Counted from the stretch's first letter, positions 44,054 to 53,704 are shown. The stretch is 64,000 nucleotides of DNA from Bacteroidales bacterium (GCA_009785505.1 WQWA01000006.1:1-64000), one strand, 5' to 3'. The notes: generated by a model not told the origin, from the sequence alone. Translations and numbers: made by a program.

Positions 44054-46672
44054 TTATTGTGTAATAAGCGTTGTCAATGAAGGAATATCCACAAACGTAT
44101 TTCGCCCTGTTCGTATGGTTAATCTCGGCGGATTAGGAGGCGTCATGGTGTGTCGGAAATCGGTCGAATAAACCATGATTGCTAACCTATCGCCTGCACG
44201 AAATTCCCAGTCCATGGCTTCAAAAGCGAAAACATAAGTGTGGAATTGTCCCGGCTCGGGAACAATACTTTGAAAATAGTGTGCAGGAACGAAATTCGTT
44301 GCAGATGCTTCCATATATGTTCTTCCGCGAATGCCCGGCAAGCCGCGTTCTGCCCAGTCCGTAACAAGGTCGGTTTGATTCGGATTTTGCACATGTGCAT
44401 GACCGCTTGTCAATTTTTTGTAGTTGATCCAAAAATTTCTTCCGTGTGGTGCTACAGGTGCAGTGGGTGCTACGATATTGAAACTTTCGATACCATTATG
44501 TGCTGTGATTTCTCTAACAGGCTCGGTATTTACTTGAGCTGCGTCACGCCCTGTTTCTGCGTCTGTAAAATTACGTCCTGTGCGACCCTCGCCGGGAATC
44601 TCAACAAGTGCTGCTGTGATATTGCCCCAAGGCACATCGGAAGCAACTTCGACACTCGCTACGACAACGCCGTTCATCCTTACATTTTCCGTGATTTCGA
44701 TAACAAAGGCCAAACGTTCGGCGCTCGGCACATCAAGATTTTCAACATTGAACAACGCGGTTTCCCATCTGCTTAAGAGTTCAGCACGCACACTATCGTG
44801 CTGAATTAAAATACCACAATCTTCCAAATTCCAATCCTCTTCCCAAAAATGTTTGCCATCTTGAATGGTGAATTCGCGAACCGAAGGCACTGTGAGACTC
44901 AGTGTTCCCGCTGCGCTAACGTTAGGTGCGGTAGGAGGAGCCAAAAAATATCGTCTGTAGATAGAGCCGGGAATCGGCCACGCATCAAAGGATTCGTAAG
45001 CACCGGTAATACTCGATTGAATCTGAACATTCGGCATGTTTTCAACCACGCTATTTTCGATGCCGTTCAGAAAATGATCAAGCCACAAATGCGCCCAATC
45101 AAAAACGGCATCGTGGGTCATAAAACTTGCATGACCGGTACGATTGAGAACTAATTTTATCGGTGCGTTGGAGAGTTCTGTAACGGCACGATATAGTGCA
45201 TCAAAATTTCTTGGCATAACATTAAAGTCGTTAAATCCGTGCTTTAGTAGAATGCCTGCCGTGATACGATTGGCAGTAGCAAGATAGTTTCTATCGTCCC
45301 ACCAACGGTTAAAATTTCCGGTTATAAAATCCGCATCATTTAGCATGTTTTCCCAAAAAATTTCTGCACGTTGGCGAAGTTCTACACCTTCATTGCCGAA
45401 AACAGGATCATTGGCAGGTGCATGGAAACGCATGTATGACGGAATCTGCCTTTCCACGGCATTGATAGTCATAGCATTGGTTGCGTTTATTCTGTCATTG
45501 AAAACATATGTATCGGGTACCGCAACTCGTGAAAAACACAATCGAGCAAGATCATGAGCCTCTTCGCCCGGAAAACCGGCATGCCACGCATTATTTCTGC
45601 CCGGATATACAACAGTTCCATTTGCACGTGTATAGTAGTACCAATTGGAAATGGCAGCTATCGGAATAATGGCTTTAAGACCTTCAACGCCCGTAGCAGC
45701 CGCTGCTATCGGCAATGTTCCGTTGTACGATGTACCTGACATTACGACATTTCCGTTGGACCACGATGTAGCATCAACTTGATAAATTGCATTTTGACAC
45801 GAGAAACCGCGAGCATTTCCGTTGAGCCATTTCACAACAGCCATCGAAGCAAGTGTTTCGCAAATACCGCCGGAAGACGGAAAACCATCGGAAAACACAT
45901 TCCCTACGGAATTGGCAGCGATGATCACATAGCCGCGAACAAACATGAATTGTGCAAAAACACCGCCTATGTTAACGTGTCCTCCACCAAGCATAATTGC
46001 AGGAAGTTCCGGCGAAACACTCGTATCTCTTGGTATGGTGTGATTAACAGCAACAGGAGTGCCGCGCGTAACAATTCTTTCGGAAGGCACAGCAGGTCGA
46101 GCAGCCGGAATACCCAAAGATACATTCGCCGTTAGATCCCAAGGCCAGTCGGCAGCACGAGGTTTTGTACTTTTAATATCTGCTTCATAGGTGAAATGCA
46201 TCGTGTTCGGACCTGCTTGCATAGGCTTGGTAACACTAATCGCCTCGAGAGGAATTGTACCATCTCTGTAAGGACTGATTTCTAAAAAGACGGGGAGTTT
46301 TAAATCCGCGTACCGCTCTGATTCTATTGGGCGGCGAATGGTTGCTCTGATCAAATCGCGTCTTCCGTCGCCATCGGTATCGATCGGCAGTTCAATAAAT
46401 ACTTCTTCAACGATATTGTAGTCGTTGTTTCTGTTGGCTCTTGGTGTCCATGACAAAGAGCCGCGTACAGGCGTTTCAAGATCATGCGTGTTGTTTCCTG
46501 TCCATTGGAAAGCAGGCGCGGTTCGGAGAGTTTCCGAACACCACAAAGCAGGAAACAGCTCGACGTTTCTTTGGAAACTTGGGTTTGCCGGCAACGAAAC
46601 AGCAAACACCGACACGTTAAAACATGTTGCTAAAACGGTGATAAATAGTCCGAGTAATAATTTTCTTTTCAT
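44054..46672 (-). CDS. Secreted S15-family peptidase / CocE-NonD hydrolase
   Basis: 872 residues with a signal peptide (about 1-25). Alpha/beta-hydrolase of the X-Pro dipeptidyl-peptidase type: nucleophile Ser in MSGTSYNGTLPIAAAATG, downstream LKHGFNDFNVMP with the probable Asp and LNRTGHASF with the catalytic His, then a C-terminal jelly-roll domain (galactose-binding-like, including MEWEFRAGDRLAIMVYSTD-type strands). Such enzymes release X-Pro dipeptides or hydrolyse esters. Monocistronic; no TAnnTTTG promoter was identified in the 57-base gap to the exchanger gene. Confidence 0.88.
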   Translation of the reverse strand: MKRKLLLGLFITVLATCFNVSVFAVSLPANPSFQRNVELFPALWCSETLRTAPAFQWTGNNTHDLETPVRGSLSWTPRANRNNDYNIVEEVFIELPIDTDGDGRRDLIRATIRRPIESERYADLKLPVFLEISPYRDGTIPLEAISVTKPMQAGPNTMHFTYEADIKSTKPRAADWPWDLTANVSLGIPAARPAVPSERIVTRGTPVAVNHTIPRDTSVSPELPAIMLGGGHVNIGGVFAQFMFVRGYVIIAANSVGNVFSDGFPSSGGICETLASMAVVKWLNGNARGFSCQNAIYQVDATSWSNGNVVMSGTSYNGTLPIAAAATGVEGLKAIIPIAAISNWYYYTRANGTVVYPGRNNAWHAGFPGEEAHDLARLCFSRVAVPDTYVFNDRINATNAMTINAVERQIPSYMRFHAPANDPVFGNEGVELRQRAEIFWENMLNDADFITGNFNRWWDDRNYLATANRITAGILLKHGFNDFNVMPRNFDALYRAVTELSNAPIKLVLNRTGHASFMTHDAVFDWAHLWLDHFLNGIENSVVENMPNVQIQSSITGAYESFDAWPIPGSIYRRYFLAPPTAPNVSAAGTLSLTVPSVREFTIQDGKHFWEEDWNLEDCGILIQHDSVRAELLSRWETALFNVENLDVPSAERLAFVIEITENVRMNGVVVASVEVASDVPWGNITAALVEIPGEGRTGRNFTDAETGRDAAQVNTEPVREITAHNGIESFNIVAPTAPVAPHGRNFWINYKKLTSGHAHVQNPNQTDLVTDWAERGLPGIRGRTYMEASATNFVPAHYFQSIVPEPGQFHTYVFAFEAMDWEFRAGDRLAIMVYSTDFRHTMTPPNPPRLTIRTGRNTFVDIPSLTTLITQ

Positions 46673-46729
46673 TGTGTATGTTTTTAGTTAAGAGATAAGA
46701 GTTAAAAGTTATGAGTGATTTGTCGATTT

Positions 46730-47776
46730 TTAGCCTCTGTGAATGATATAAATAAAGTAGGCGACATATACTACCAGGAAAAATACCCCTTCGCCTCTGC
46801 TGATGTGACCTTTGCTTCGAGATGTAAAAAATAAAAATACGGATAGTGCTATCAGTAAAATGACATCTATCAGGATATTTACCGACAACGTAATCGGTGT
46901 TATTAGGGATGCGACGCCCAAAATAAACAACACATTGAACATACAACTTCCCACAACATTTCCAATGGCGATGTCGTCTTTTCCTTTGAGTACAGCCATT
47001 ATTCCGGTTGTGATTTCGGGCAGCGACGTGCCCATCGCAACGATCGTCAAACCAATCAACACATGGCTCATACCAAATGCATCGGCGATACTGCCGGCGC
47101 CTCTAACCACTAATTCTGCACCAACCAAAACACCGGCAAGGGACAAAATGATTAGAGCAATGTTTTTGATTAGGCTCTTATTCCCGCGAAGGCGGGAATC
47201 CCCCTGAACAGAGTGAGTGGATGATAGCGAAGAGATTGGCTTCGCCGAGCCCTTCGGGGTTCCCGCGTTCGCGGGAATGACAACATTGCCATTCAAATTG
47301 GCATCGGATTTGTAAAACGTGTAATACAAAAACACCGCAAAAAACAACAAAAAAATCAAGGCATCTGCACGTGACAGTTGATTGACCGCAGCGCCTGTAA
47401 AAATGGTGTCGAAAAGCAAAACAAGCAGGGCAACTGCCGTTAAAATTGCCATCGGAATATCTTTGTTGATCATGGATTTCGAAACTGCAATCGGTCTAAC
47501 CAAAGCGATAATTCCAAGTACAACAGCGATGTTGAAAATGTTGCTTCCAACGACATTGCCGATTGCAATTCCGTCCGAACCGTTGATAGCAGCAATAACC
47601 GAAATAGAAAGCTCCGGAAAACTCGTTCCGAAAGCAACCAGCGTCAAGCCGATGATACGTTCGCTCACATTGAATCTTTTCGCTATTTGCGAACTCTGAT
47701 CAACGAGAACGTCTGCGCCTTTGATAAGGACAATCAATCCTGCAATGACCAGTAAAATGCTCAGAAAAACGCTCAT
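46730..47776 (-). CDS. Calcium/sodium antiporter (CaCA family)
   Basis: 348 residues, inner membrane, about ten helices in two inverted halves, each with the CaCA alpha-repeat: GLTLVAFGTSFPELSISV...NVVGSNIFNIAVVLG and GLTIVAMGTSLPEITTGI...NVVGSCMFNVLFILG. This matches YrbG-like Na+/Ca2+ exchangers. The cytoplasmic loop joining the halves (residues about 165-199, VIPANAGTPKGS...GDSRLRGNK) is encoded by a 106-base palindromic repeat inserted in frame, tolerated because this loop is not conserved. Confidence 0.92.
   Translation of the reverse strand: MSVFLSILLVIAGLIVLIKGADVLVDQSSQIAKRFNVSERIIGLTLVAFGTSFPELSISVIAAINGSDGIAIGNVVGSNIFNIAVVLGIIALVRPIAVSKSMINKDIPMAILTAVALLVLLFDTIFTGAAVNQLSRADALIFLLFFAVFLYYTFYKSDANLNGNVVIPANAGTPKGSAKPISSLSSTHSVQGDSRLRGNKSLIKNIALIILSLAGVLVGAELVVRGAGSIADAFGMSHVLIGLTIVAMGTSLPEITTGIMAVLKGKDDIAIGNVVGSCMFNVLFILGVASLITPITLSVNILIDVILLIALSVFLFFTSRSKGHISRGEGVFFLVVYVAYFIYIIHRG
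47179..47284. repeat. 106-bp palindromic element in frame in the exchanger gene
   Basis: Left arm ATTCCCGCGAAGGCGGGAAT and right arm TTCCCGCGTTCGCGGGAAT, each itself a hairpin, with CCCC / GGGG inner pairing; the right end reads GGAATGACA like the element before infB. The minus-strand frame stays open throughout. Confidence 0.9.
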
Positions 47777-47793
47777 TTTGGCTATATTTTTTG

Positions 47794-47801
47794 CAAAGTT
47801 A
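47794..47801 (-). promoter_or_regulatory. -7-like box TAACTTTG for the exchanger gene
   Basis: Minus-strand TAACTTTGC 17 bases before the ATG, divergent from the mreB promoter. Confidence 0.65.
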
Positions 47802-47814
47802 CGATTTTTTTTTG

Positions 47815-47822
47815 TATCTTTG
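47815..47822 (+). promoter_or_regulatory. -7 box TATCTTTG for mreBCD
   Basis: TATCTTTGC 16 bases before the mreB ATG at 47839. Confidence 0.8.
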
Positions 47823-47838
47823 CAAAAATTTTGTAAAT

Positions 47839-48861
47839 ATGGGACTTTTCTCTTTCATGACGCAAGAAATTGCCATTGACCTTGGCACAGCAAATACAAT
47901 TATCATTTCCAACGATAAGGTTGTTGTAGACGAGCCGTCGATTATTGCAATGGATCAAAAAAGCGGTAAAATTATCGCAATTGGCAAGCGTGCGTTGCAA
48001 ATGCACGGAAAAACTCACGATAATATCAAAACCATTCGTCCGTTGCAAGGCGGAGTTATCGCGGATTTTCGTGCTGCCGAACACATGATAAAAGAGATGA
48101 TCAAATTGGTTAATCCGAATAAATCGCTTTTTTCGAAAGCCCTGAAAATGGTTATTTGCATCCCTTCAGGAATCACGGAAGTGGAAGAACGTGCCGTTCG
48201 CGATTCTGCCGAACAAGCCGGTGCTCGCGAAGTTCGCCTGATTCACGAACCAATGGCGGCAGCAATTGGAATTGGTATCAACGTGCTCGAACCCACCGGA
48301 AACATGGTTGTAGATATCGGCGGAGGAACTAGTGAAATCGCAGTAATTGCACTTGGCGGTATTGTGAGCAACAAATCTATCCGCATCGGTGGCGACGAAT
48401 TCGACAGAGATATTGAAGACTACATGCGAAAGCAGCACAATCTCAATATCGGCGAACGTACTGCGGAAAGAGTCAAAGTCGAAGTTGGATCGGCAATCCT
48501 TGATTTGGACAATCCACCCGAGGACTACGCTATACAAGGCCGTGATGTGTTGACCGGCATTCCAAAAGAAATCACGGTGAATTTTGCTGAAGTGGCCCAT
48601 GCTTTGGACAAGTCGATTGCAAAAATTGAAGCGGCTGTTTTGAACGCATTAGAGCAAACGCCTCCCGAATTGTCTGCAGACATCTATCGCACCGGAATTT
48701 ATTTGGCAGGTGGTGGTGCCATGCTTAGAGGTTTGGACAAACGTTTGTCTCAAAAAACGAAACTACCCGTGCGTTTGGCGGAAGACCCGTTGCGTGCTGT
48801 AGCCCGCGGAACGGGCATCGCTTTGAGAAATTTTGACGAATTTGTGTTTTTGATCAAATAA
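47839..48861 (+). CDS. mreB: Rod shape-determining actin-like protein MreB
   Basis: Bacterial actin that positions cell-wall elongation. 340 residues from the ATG at 47839 (an upstream in-frame ATG lies before the promoter). Actin-fold motifs: phosphate-1 IDLGTANTIII, AVVD-type IHEPMAAAIGIG, phosphate-2 MVVDIGGGTSEIAVIALGGIV and adenosine motif GIYLAGGGAMLRGL. Followed by mreC and mreD, so the cell is probably rod-shaped. Confidence 0.97.
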   Translation: MGLFSFMTQEIAIDLGTANTIIISNDKVVVDEPSIIAMDQKSGKIIAIGKRALQMHGKTHDNIKTIRPLQGGVIADFRAAEHMIKEMIKLVNPNKSLFSKALKMVICIPSGITEVEERAVRDSAEQAGAREVRLIHEPMAAAIGIGINVLEPTGNMVVDIGGGTSEIAVIALGGIVSNKSIRIGGDEFDRDIEDYMRKQHNLNIGERTAERVKVEVGSAILDLDNPPEDYAIQGRDVLTGIPKEITVNFAEVAHALDKSIAKIEAAVLNALEQTPPELSADIYRTGIYLAGGGAMLRGLDKRLSQKTKLPVRLAEDPLRAVARGTGIALRNFDEFVFLIK

Positions 48862-48874
48862 TATTCAACTTTGC

Positions 48875-49708
48875 GTGAGTAATCTTTTTCGGTTCTTAAA
48901 ACGGTTCCATTTTATTCTGTTATTCCTGTTTTTGCAAGGTATAGCCTTGATTTTATTGGTGAACTACAACCGTTATCAATCCGGACAATTCATGCGTTTT
49001 TACAACGAAGTTTCAGGAGCTGTATTCAATGCACGCCACAGTTTGGCTCAATATTTCAACTTGCGAAGAAGCAATGTCGAACTTGCTGCTGAAAATGCCC
49101 GATTACGCAGTCAAATAGAACAGTCGTATCAGAGATTTGATAGGAGTGTTTTTGTTGTAAATGATACGGTTTTCAGACTTCAGTACGAATATATTCAAGC
49201 CCAAATTATCAAAAATACGACAAGCCGACGAAACAATTATTTGATGATTAATAAAGGATCCAACCAAGGCGTGAGAGAGGGTATGGCGGTGATTTCGCCT
49301 ACCGGAGTGGTGGGTATTGTACGTGCAGTTTCTAACAATTTTTCATCGATTATGTCGTTACTTCACAGCGATAGCCGGATTAGTGCGAGAATTAAAGAAA
49401 ATAATTTTTCTACCGGATCGGTTTCTTGGAATGGGCGGTTAGCGGGCATTTCGCAGATGTTGGAAATACCGCCTCATATCGAAGTTCATGTCGGCGACAC
49501 GGTAATCACTAGTGGATTTTCATTGAATTTTCCGGAAGGGATATTGATTGGAACGGTAAGCCGTGTGCAAACTCGTCCGACCGATAATTTCCATACATTA
49601 GACATCAAGCTGAGTACCGATTTTCACACTTTAGACCATGTGTATGTGGTCAGAAATTTAGCAAGAAACGAATTAGACCAGCTCCTACAATACCATTTGC
49701 CTGAATGA
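48875..49708 (+). CDS. mreC: Rod shape-determining protein MreC
   Basis: 277 residues: N-terminal membrane helix (about 9-28), coiled coil (RRSNVELAAENARLRSQIEQ, about 62-85) and the beta-rich periplasmic domain (NYLMINKGSNQGVREGMAVISPTGVVGIV...DTVITSGFSLNFPEGILIGTV). The start is a GTG, 13 bases after the mreB stop; no ATG fits better. The mreD ATG overlaps its stop (ATGA). Confidence 0.93.
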   Translation: MSNLFRFLKRFHFILLFLFLQGIALILLVNYNRYQSGQFMRFYNEVSGAVFNARHSLAQYFNLRRSNVELAAENARLRSQIEQSYQRFDRSVFVVNDTVFRLQYEYIQAQIIKNTTSRRNNYLMINKGSNQGVREGMAVISPTGVVGIVRAVSNNFSSIMSLLHSDSRISARIKENNFSTGSVSWNGRLAGISQMLEIPPHIEVHVGDTVITSGFSLNFPEGILIGTVSRVQTRPTDNFHTLDIKLSTDFHTLDHVYVVRNLARNELDQLLQYHLPE

Positions 49709-50217
49709 GCCCGATAGTAACAAAAAATATTCTGCGTTTTGCCGCTCTCCTGTTTTTACAGGTTTTAGTCATCGATCATATTCAAATTTCGAGTATGGTT
49801 ACGCCGTTTATTTATATTTTGGCGATAATCATGCTTCCGTTCAACACGCCCAGATGGCTGTTGTTGTTTTCGGCATTTGTTTTAGGATTTTTAGTGGATA
49901 TCTTTTCCGGAACAATGGGGCTGAACATGTCTGCAACTCTGACTATTGCGTTTGTTCGTCCGTATGTGTTAAATCTAATTTCTTTCGGACGAGATTATGA
50001 GGACGAAGAGGCTCCAAATATGAAAAATTTGGGTGTAGATTGGTTCGTTGCTTATGTTTCAATCATGATTGTGATACACCATTCGGCGATATTTTTCTTG
50101 GAAGTGTTCCGTTTGAGCGAACTCGGAACAACTTTTTTAAGGATAATCTACAGTTCGTTGGCTACATTTGTTTTGGTGTTTTTGTGGCAATTTTTATTTG
50201 CTTTGCGAAAAGGGTGA
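49705..50217 (+). CDS. mreD: Rod shape-determining protein MreD
   Basis: 170 residues, strongly hydrophobic with five to six membrane helices (VTPFIYILAIIMLPFNTPRWLLLFSAFVLGFLVDIFSGTMGLNM is characteristic of MreD). Third gene of mreBCD, overlapping mreC by four bases. The fabD promoter begins within 60 bases of its end. Confidence 0.88.
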   Translation: MSPIVTKNILRFAALLFLQVLVIDHIQISSMVTPFIYILAIIMLPFNTPRWLLLFSAFVLGFLVDIFSGTMGLNMSATLTIAFVRPYVLNLISFGRDYEDEEAPNMKNLGVDWFVAYVSIMIVIHHSAIFFLEVFRLSELGTTFLRIIYSSLATFVLVFLWQFLFALRKG

Positions 50218-50280
50218 AAATATTTCGTTTTTTCTTGGCAAAAAAATACGAAAATACTTGTGTATTTCCTTTTTTTTTCG

Positions 50281-50288
50281 TACCTTTG
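50281..50288 (+). promoter_or_regulatory. -7 box TACCTTTG for fabD
   Basis: TACCTTTGC 17 bases before the fabD ATG at 50306. Confidence 0.78.
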
Positions 50289-50305
50289 CCATATATAATA
50301 TGCAT

Positions 50306-51166
50306 ATGAAACACAGTAATATTTTTCCGGGGCAAGGTGCTCAATTTGTCGGTATGGGGAAAGACCTCTACGACCAGTATTCACAAGCAAAAGCGATGTT
50401 TGAAGAAGCAAACGAAATTTTAGGATTTCGAATTACCGACTTGATGTTTTCGGGTACGGATGAAGATTTGAAACAAACACGAGTTACACAGCCTGCGGTG
50501 TTTTTGCATTCGGTGATTGCGGCAGAATGTGCTGCCGATGTAAAAAAAATGCCCGACATGGTTGCAGGACACTCATTAGGAGAATTTTCAGCATTAGTTG
50601 CGGCAAAAAGTTTGTCGTTTGCTGATGGACTAAAACTCGTATATGCACGTGCACAGGCAATGCAAAAGGCTTGTGAAGCACAGCCTTCAACTATGGCGGC
50701 AATTCTAGGACTTGACGACGAGGTTGTGGAGAAAATCTGTTCGGAAATCAACGAAGTGGTTGTTCCTGCAAACTACAACTCGCCCGGACAATTGGTAATA
50801 TCAGGAACGATAGCAGGTGTGGAAGAAGCTTGCCAACGATTGAAAGAAGCCGGAGCAAAACGAGCCTTGCCGTTGAAAGTAGGCGGAGCGTTTCACTCGC
50901 CATTGATGCAGCCGGCTGCCGAAGAGCTGAAAAAAGCCATCGAACAAACCGAATTCAAAACGCCGATTTGCCCGATTTATCAAAACGTAGATGCCAAACC
51001 GCACACAAATCCTGACGACATCAAAGCAAACTTGATTCTGCAATTGACTGCACCCGTGCGTTGGACGCAAATCGTGCAAAACATGCTTGCCGACGGTGCA
51101 ACCGAGTTCACAGAATTCGGTCCGGGCAGTGTATTGACGGGACTTGTGCAAAAAATAAAAGGATAG
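50306..51166 (+). CDS. fabD: Malonyl-CoA:ACP transacylase
   Basis: Loads malonyl groups on acyl carrier protein for fatty acid synthesis. 286 residues starting MKHSNIFPGQGAQF; an ATG two codons earlier (50300) is equally possible. Motifs: GQGAQ, the nucleophile serine in AGHSLGEFSAL (about 91), KVGGAFHSPLM with the active-site His, and the closing EFGPGSVLTGLVQKI. Followed after 7 bases by the radical SAM gene. Confidence 0.95.
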   Translation: MKHSNIFPGQGAQFVGMGKDLYDQYSQAKAMFEEANEILGFRITDLMFSGTDEDLKQTRVTQPAVFLHSVIAAECAADVKKMPDMVAGHSLGEFSALVAAKSLSFADGLKLVYARAQAMQKACEAQPSTMAAILGLDDEVVEKICSEINEVVVPANYNSPGQLVISGTIAGVEEACQRLKEAGAKRALPLKVGGAFHSPLMQPAAEELKKAIEQTEFKTPICPIYQNVDAKPHTNPDDIKANLILQLTAPVRWTQIVQNMLADGATEFTEFGPGSVLTGLVQKIKG

Positions 51167-51173
51167 AAAAAGC

Positions 51174-52271
51174 ATGGAATTTGACTTGCTCGACCTGAAA
51201 GTGGCACTTCTCTACCACGGAATTTGTGTGGACGAAGAGGTATATGAAGCGTTTGAAGGAAAGGCACGTTTGTCGAAAAATCCGTTCAGTTGCAACGCGA
51301 TGATCCTAGATGAACAAATTTTTTGTTCGCTTTCTCGTACAGAACAGGAAACACCTTTTCGCTTGACGCTGAACGACGGAAACCCTGTCATTACCTACAA
51401 CAACAAATTTCTTACAGAAATTTCTTTCCCCAAAAAAACATCGTTTTACGAACAAAAAACTTCAAGTGGAATTCCTTTCGGGAATCTCGCCGTAATTCAA
51501 GGTTTGGATATGCTTGCGTTTGCATGTTTGTGGCGTTGCGAAATCACTACCTCCGGAAATGCCTGTGGGTTTTGTCATACAGGAAATTTTGCTTCTCCCG
51601 ATCATTCGCTTTCTGAAATGATGGAAATCATTCGCTATGCTGTTGAGGAAAGTCCAAAAACAAAGATGCTTCAACTCACAGCAGGTTCAACGTTTAATCC
51701 CGAAAAGGAAATCGATCAATACGTAAAAATTTTGGAAGCCATTGATAAATCTATCGGCATAGAAAAAGTGCCAACCATGATTTATCTCACACCGCCCTCT
51801 GATTTGAAACAGTTGGATCGTTTGTTTGATGCAGGCGTGAGCCAAATAGCCTGTGATATGGACATTTGGGACGAACGTTTGTTTGAAAAAATTTGTCCCG
51901 GAAAAGCAAAAGTAAACACACGCCAGCGTTATCTAGATGCATTGTCGTACATTGCCGAAAAATATGGACCAAATCGTGCATGTTGTGTTTTTGTAGGCGG
52001 TATAGAGCCGGCAGAAAGTTTGATAGAAGGCGCAACATTTTTGGCAGAACAGGGCATTGTACCGTTGCCATCGCCGTTGATGCCATTTGGAGTTAATCAA
52101 AAAGTGCTTGCCGAAATGCAACCGTTTAGCCTCGATTATTACCGAAAAATCCGAAAAGAAACGGCAAAATTATATCAAAAACATAATTTGATTGTTCCCG
52201 GAACGTACGGTTCCGATGTTTGTTTGAGTCGTGACATTTGGTTGCGTCGCGAAATTTTGGCTAGCGAATAA
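51174..52271 (+). CDS. Radical SAM protein with atypical CX8CX2C cluster motif
   Basis: 365 residues. The central domain resembles a radical SAM TIM barrel, but the cluster cysteines are C122, C131 and C134 (CEITTSGNACGFC), i.e. CX8CX2C rather than CX3CX2C. C118 lies three residues before C122. Downstream features such as LQLTAGSTFNPEKEI (possible GGE-like SAM site) and GVSQIACDMDIWDERLFEKICPG fit the fold. About 110 residues precede the motif. The start overlaps nothing; the stop overlaps the sugar-carrier ATG by one base (TAATG), strongly coupling the two. Reaction unknown. Confidence 0.8.
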   Translation: MEFDLLDLKVALLYHGICVDEEVYEAFEGKARLSKNPFSCNAMILDEQIFCSLSRTEQETPFRLTLNDGNPVITYNNKFLTEISFPKKTSFYEQKTSSGIPFGNLAVIQGLDMLAFACLWRCEITTSGNACGFCHTGNFASPDHSLSEMMEIIRYAVEESPKTKMLQLTAGSTFNPEKEIDQYVKILEAIDKSIGIEKVPTMIYLTPPSDLKQLDRLFDAGVSQIACDMDIWDERLFEKICPGKAKVNTRQRYLDALSYIAEKYGPNRACCVFVGGIEPAESLIEGATFLAEQGIVPLPSPLMPFGVNQKVLAEMQPFSLDYYRKIRKETAKLYQKHNLIVPGTYGSDVCLSRDIWLRREILASE

Positions 52272-53704
52272 TGTCTGAAAAGCCGATATATCACCGTGCA
52301 AAAACATGGCAAATCGGACTGTTTGCACTGAATAATACTGCAGTTAACTTATACGCCATGATGATTATTTTCATCGCCTATTTTGCAGGCGGTGTACTGG
52401 GTTTGACCGTGGCATTCGTTTCTACGCTCATCATGGCGATGCGACTTTTTGACGGAATTACAGATCCAATTATCGGCTGGTTTATCGATCGCACAAACGG
52501 AAAATTTGGGAAATTTCGTCCGTTTATGATACTCGGAAATGTAGTAATGGCAGGCTCTTTGGTGCTGATGTATATTTCGCAATATATGGAAGACGCAAAA
52601 ATACCGTTTTTCATTTTTGCGTATTTTGTTTATGTGATCGGGTATAGTTTTCAATTTTGTGTGACACGTGCAGCACAAAGTGCACTGACCAACGACCCCA
52701 AACAACGCCCTGTTTTTTCGGCGTTTGATATGGTGATGAATGTGATTCTCTTTGTTGGTGTGAGCTTGCTTGTGAGCAACTATTTAGTTGTAAAACATGG
52801 TGACTTTACCGGCTCAATGTTCGGCGAGTTTTTTGTTATTATTGCTATTGTTTCGGCAATATGTACTTTTTTTGCAATTATCGGAATCTGGAAAAAAGAT
52901 AGACCGGAATTTTTCGGACTGGCCGAAAACGCACAAAAAATCCGACTTCGAGATGGCTGGAATGCTCTACGAAATAACCGTGCTGTGCAAATGTTGATGA
53001 TTTCTGCAGGAACAGATCGATTGTTTTCAAACATAACGACAAATGCTGTCGTTGTAGTAATTATTTTCGGAATTATTTGTGGAGATTTTGCACTTTCCGG
53101 GCAATTTAATCTTTTTGTCTTCATACCGAGTATAATTATTTCGCTACTATGCATTCAATATGCAAGAAAATTAGGACAAAAAGAGGCTTTTTTATTTGGT
53201 TCTTACGGCGGAATAATTTTTTCGACGTTGGTTTTCCTTCTATTTTTGTTTGGGGATCCAACCTCGCTTAGTTTCACAGATTGGGGGTATTTTACAATTT
53301 TACTTTTGATTTTTATGGCATTTCGCGGTGGCTTTATGTCTGTCAACAACAGTATTGTTATTCCGATGATTGCCGATGTTGCTGATTCGGAAGTGGCACG
53401 AAGCGGTAAATACTTACCGGGAATGATTGGAGCATTATTTACCACGGTTGACAAACTTATTTTATCACTGAACACCGTAATTATAGGGGCTTTACTGATA
53501 TTTGTTGCCGGCTATAGAGATGCCTTCCCCTCGGTACACTCGCCATATACCCCGGGACTGTTTTGGGTCGGAATGATTGCCTATTGTTTTTTGCCTATAC
53601 TTGGCTGGATTATCAATATCGTTTGTATGCGGTTTTATCCTTTGAGTCGTGCAAAAATGGCTGAAACGCAACAAATCATACAGGAAATTAAATCAACGGT
53701 GTAG
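52271..53704 (+). CDS. MFS carrier of the GPH (MelB-like) cation symporter type
   Basis: 477 residues, about twelve helices. The DGITDPIIGWFIDRTNGKFGKFRPFMILGN motif between helices 2 and 3 is the GPH signature. GPH members import glycosides, pentosides or hexuronides with Na+ or H+; the substrate here is unknown. Translationally coupled to the atypical radical SAM gene. The TAG stop (53702-53704) is formed by the GTAGGGGCG palindrome. Confidence 0.88.
   Translation: MSEKPIYHRAKTWQIGLFALNNTAVNLYAMMIIFIAYFAGGVLGLTVAFVSTLIMAMRLFDGITDPIIGWFIDRTNGKFGKFRPFMILGNVVMAGSLVLMYISQYMEDAKIPFFIFAYFVYVIGYSFQFCVTRAAQSALTNDPKQRPVFSAFDMVMNVILFVGVSLLVSNYLVVKHGDFTGSMFGEFFVIIAIVSAICTFFAIIGIWKKDRPEFFGLAENAQKIRLRDGWNALRNNRAVQMLMISAGTDRLFSNITTNAVVVVIIFGIICGDFALSGQFNLFVFIPSIIISLLCIQYARKLGQKEAFLFGSYGGIIFSTLVFLLFLFGDPTSLSFTDWGYFTILLLIFMAFRGGFMSVNNSIVIPMIADVADSEVARSGKYLPGMIGALFTTVDKLILSLNTVIIGALLIFVAGYRDAFPSVHSPYTPGLFWVGMIAYCFLPILGWIINIVCMRFYPLSRAKMAETQQIIQEIKSTV

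Noticed and set aside
44240..44776. 178-codon plus-strand open frame inside the S15 peptidase gene
   Set aside because: Antisense to a conserved hydrolase, Cys-rich with no recognisable domain.
52777..52790. CAACTATTTAGTTG palindrome inside the GPH carrier gene
   Set aside because: Shorter centre than the AACTAA...TTAGTT family, lies in the middle of a membrane-protein gene and encodes ordinary residues; probably chance.
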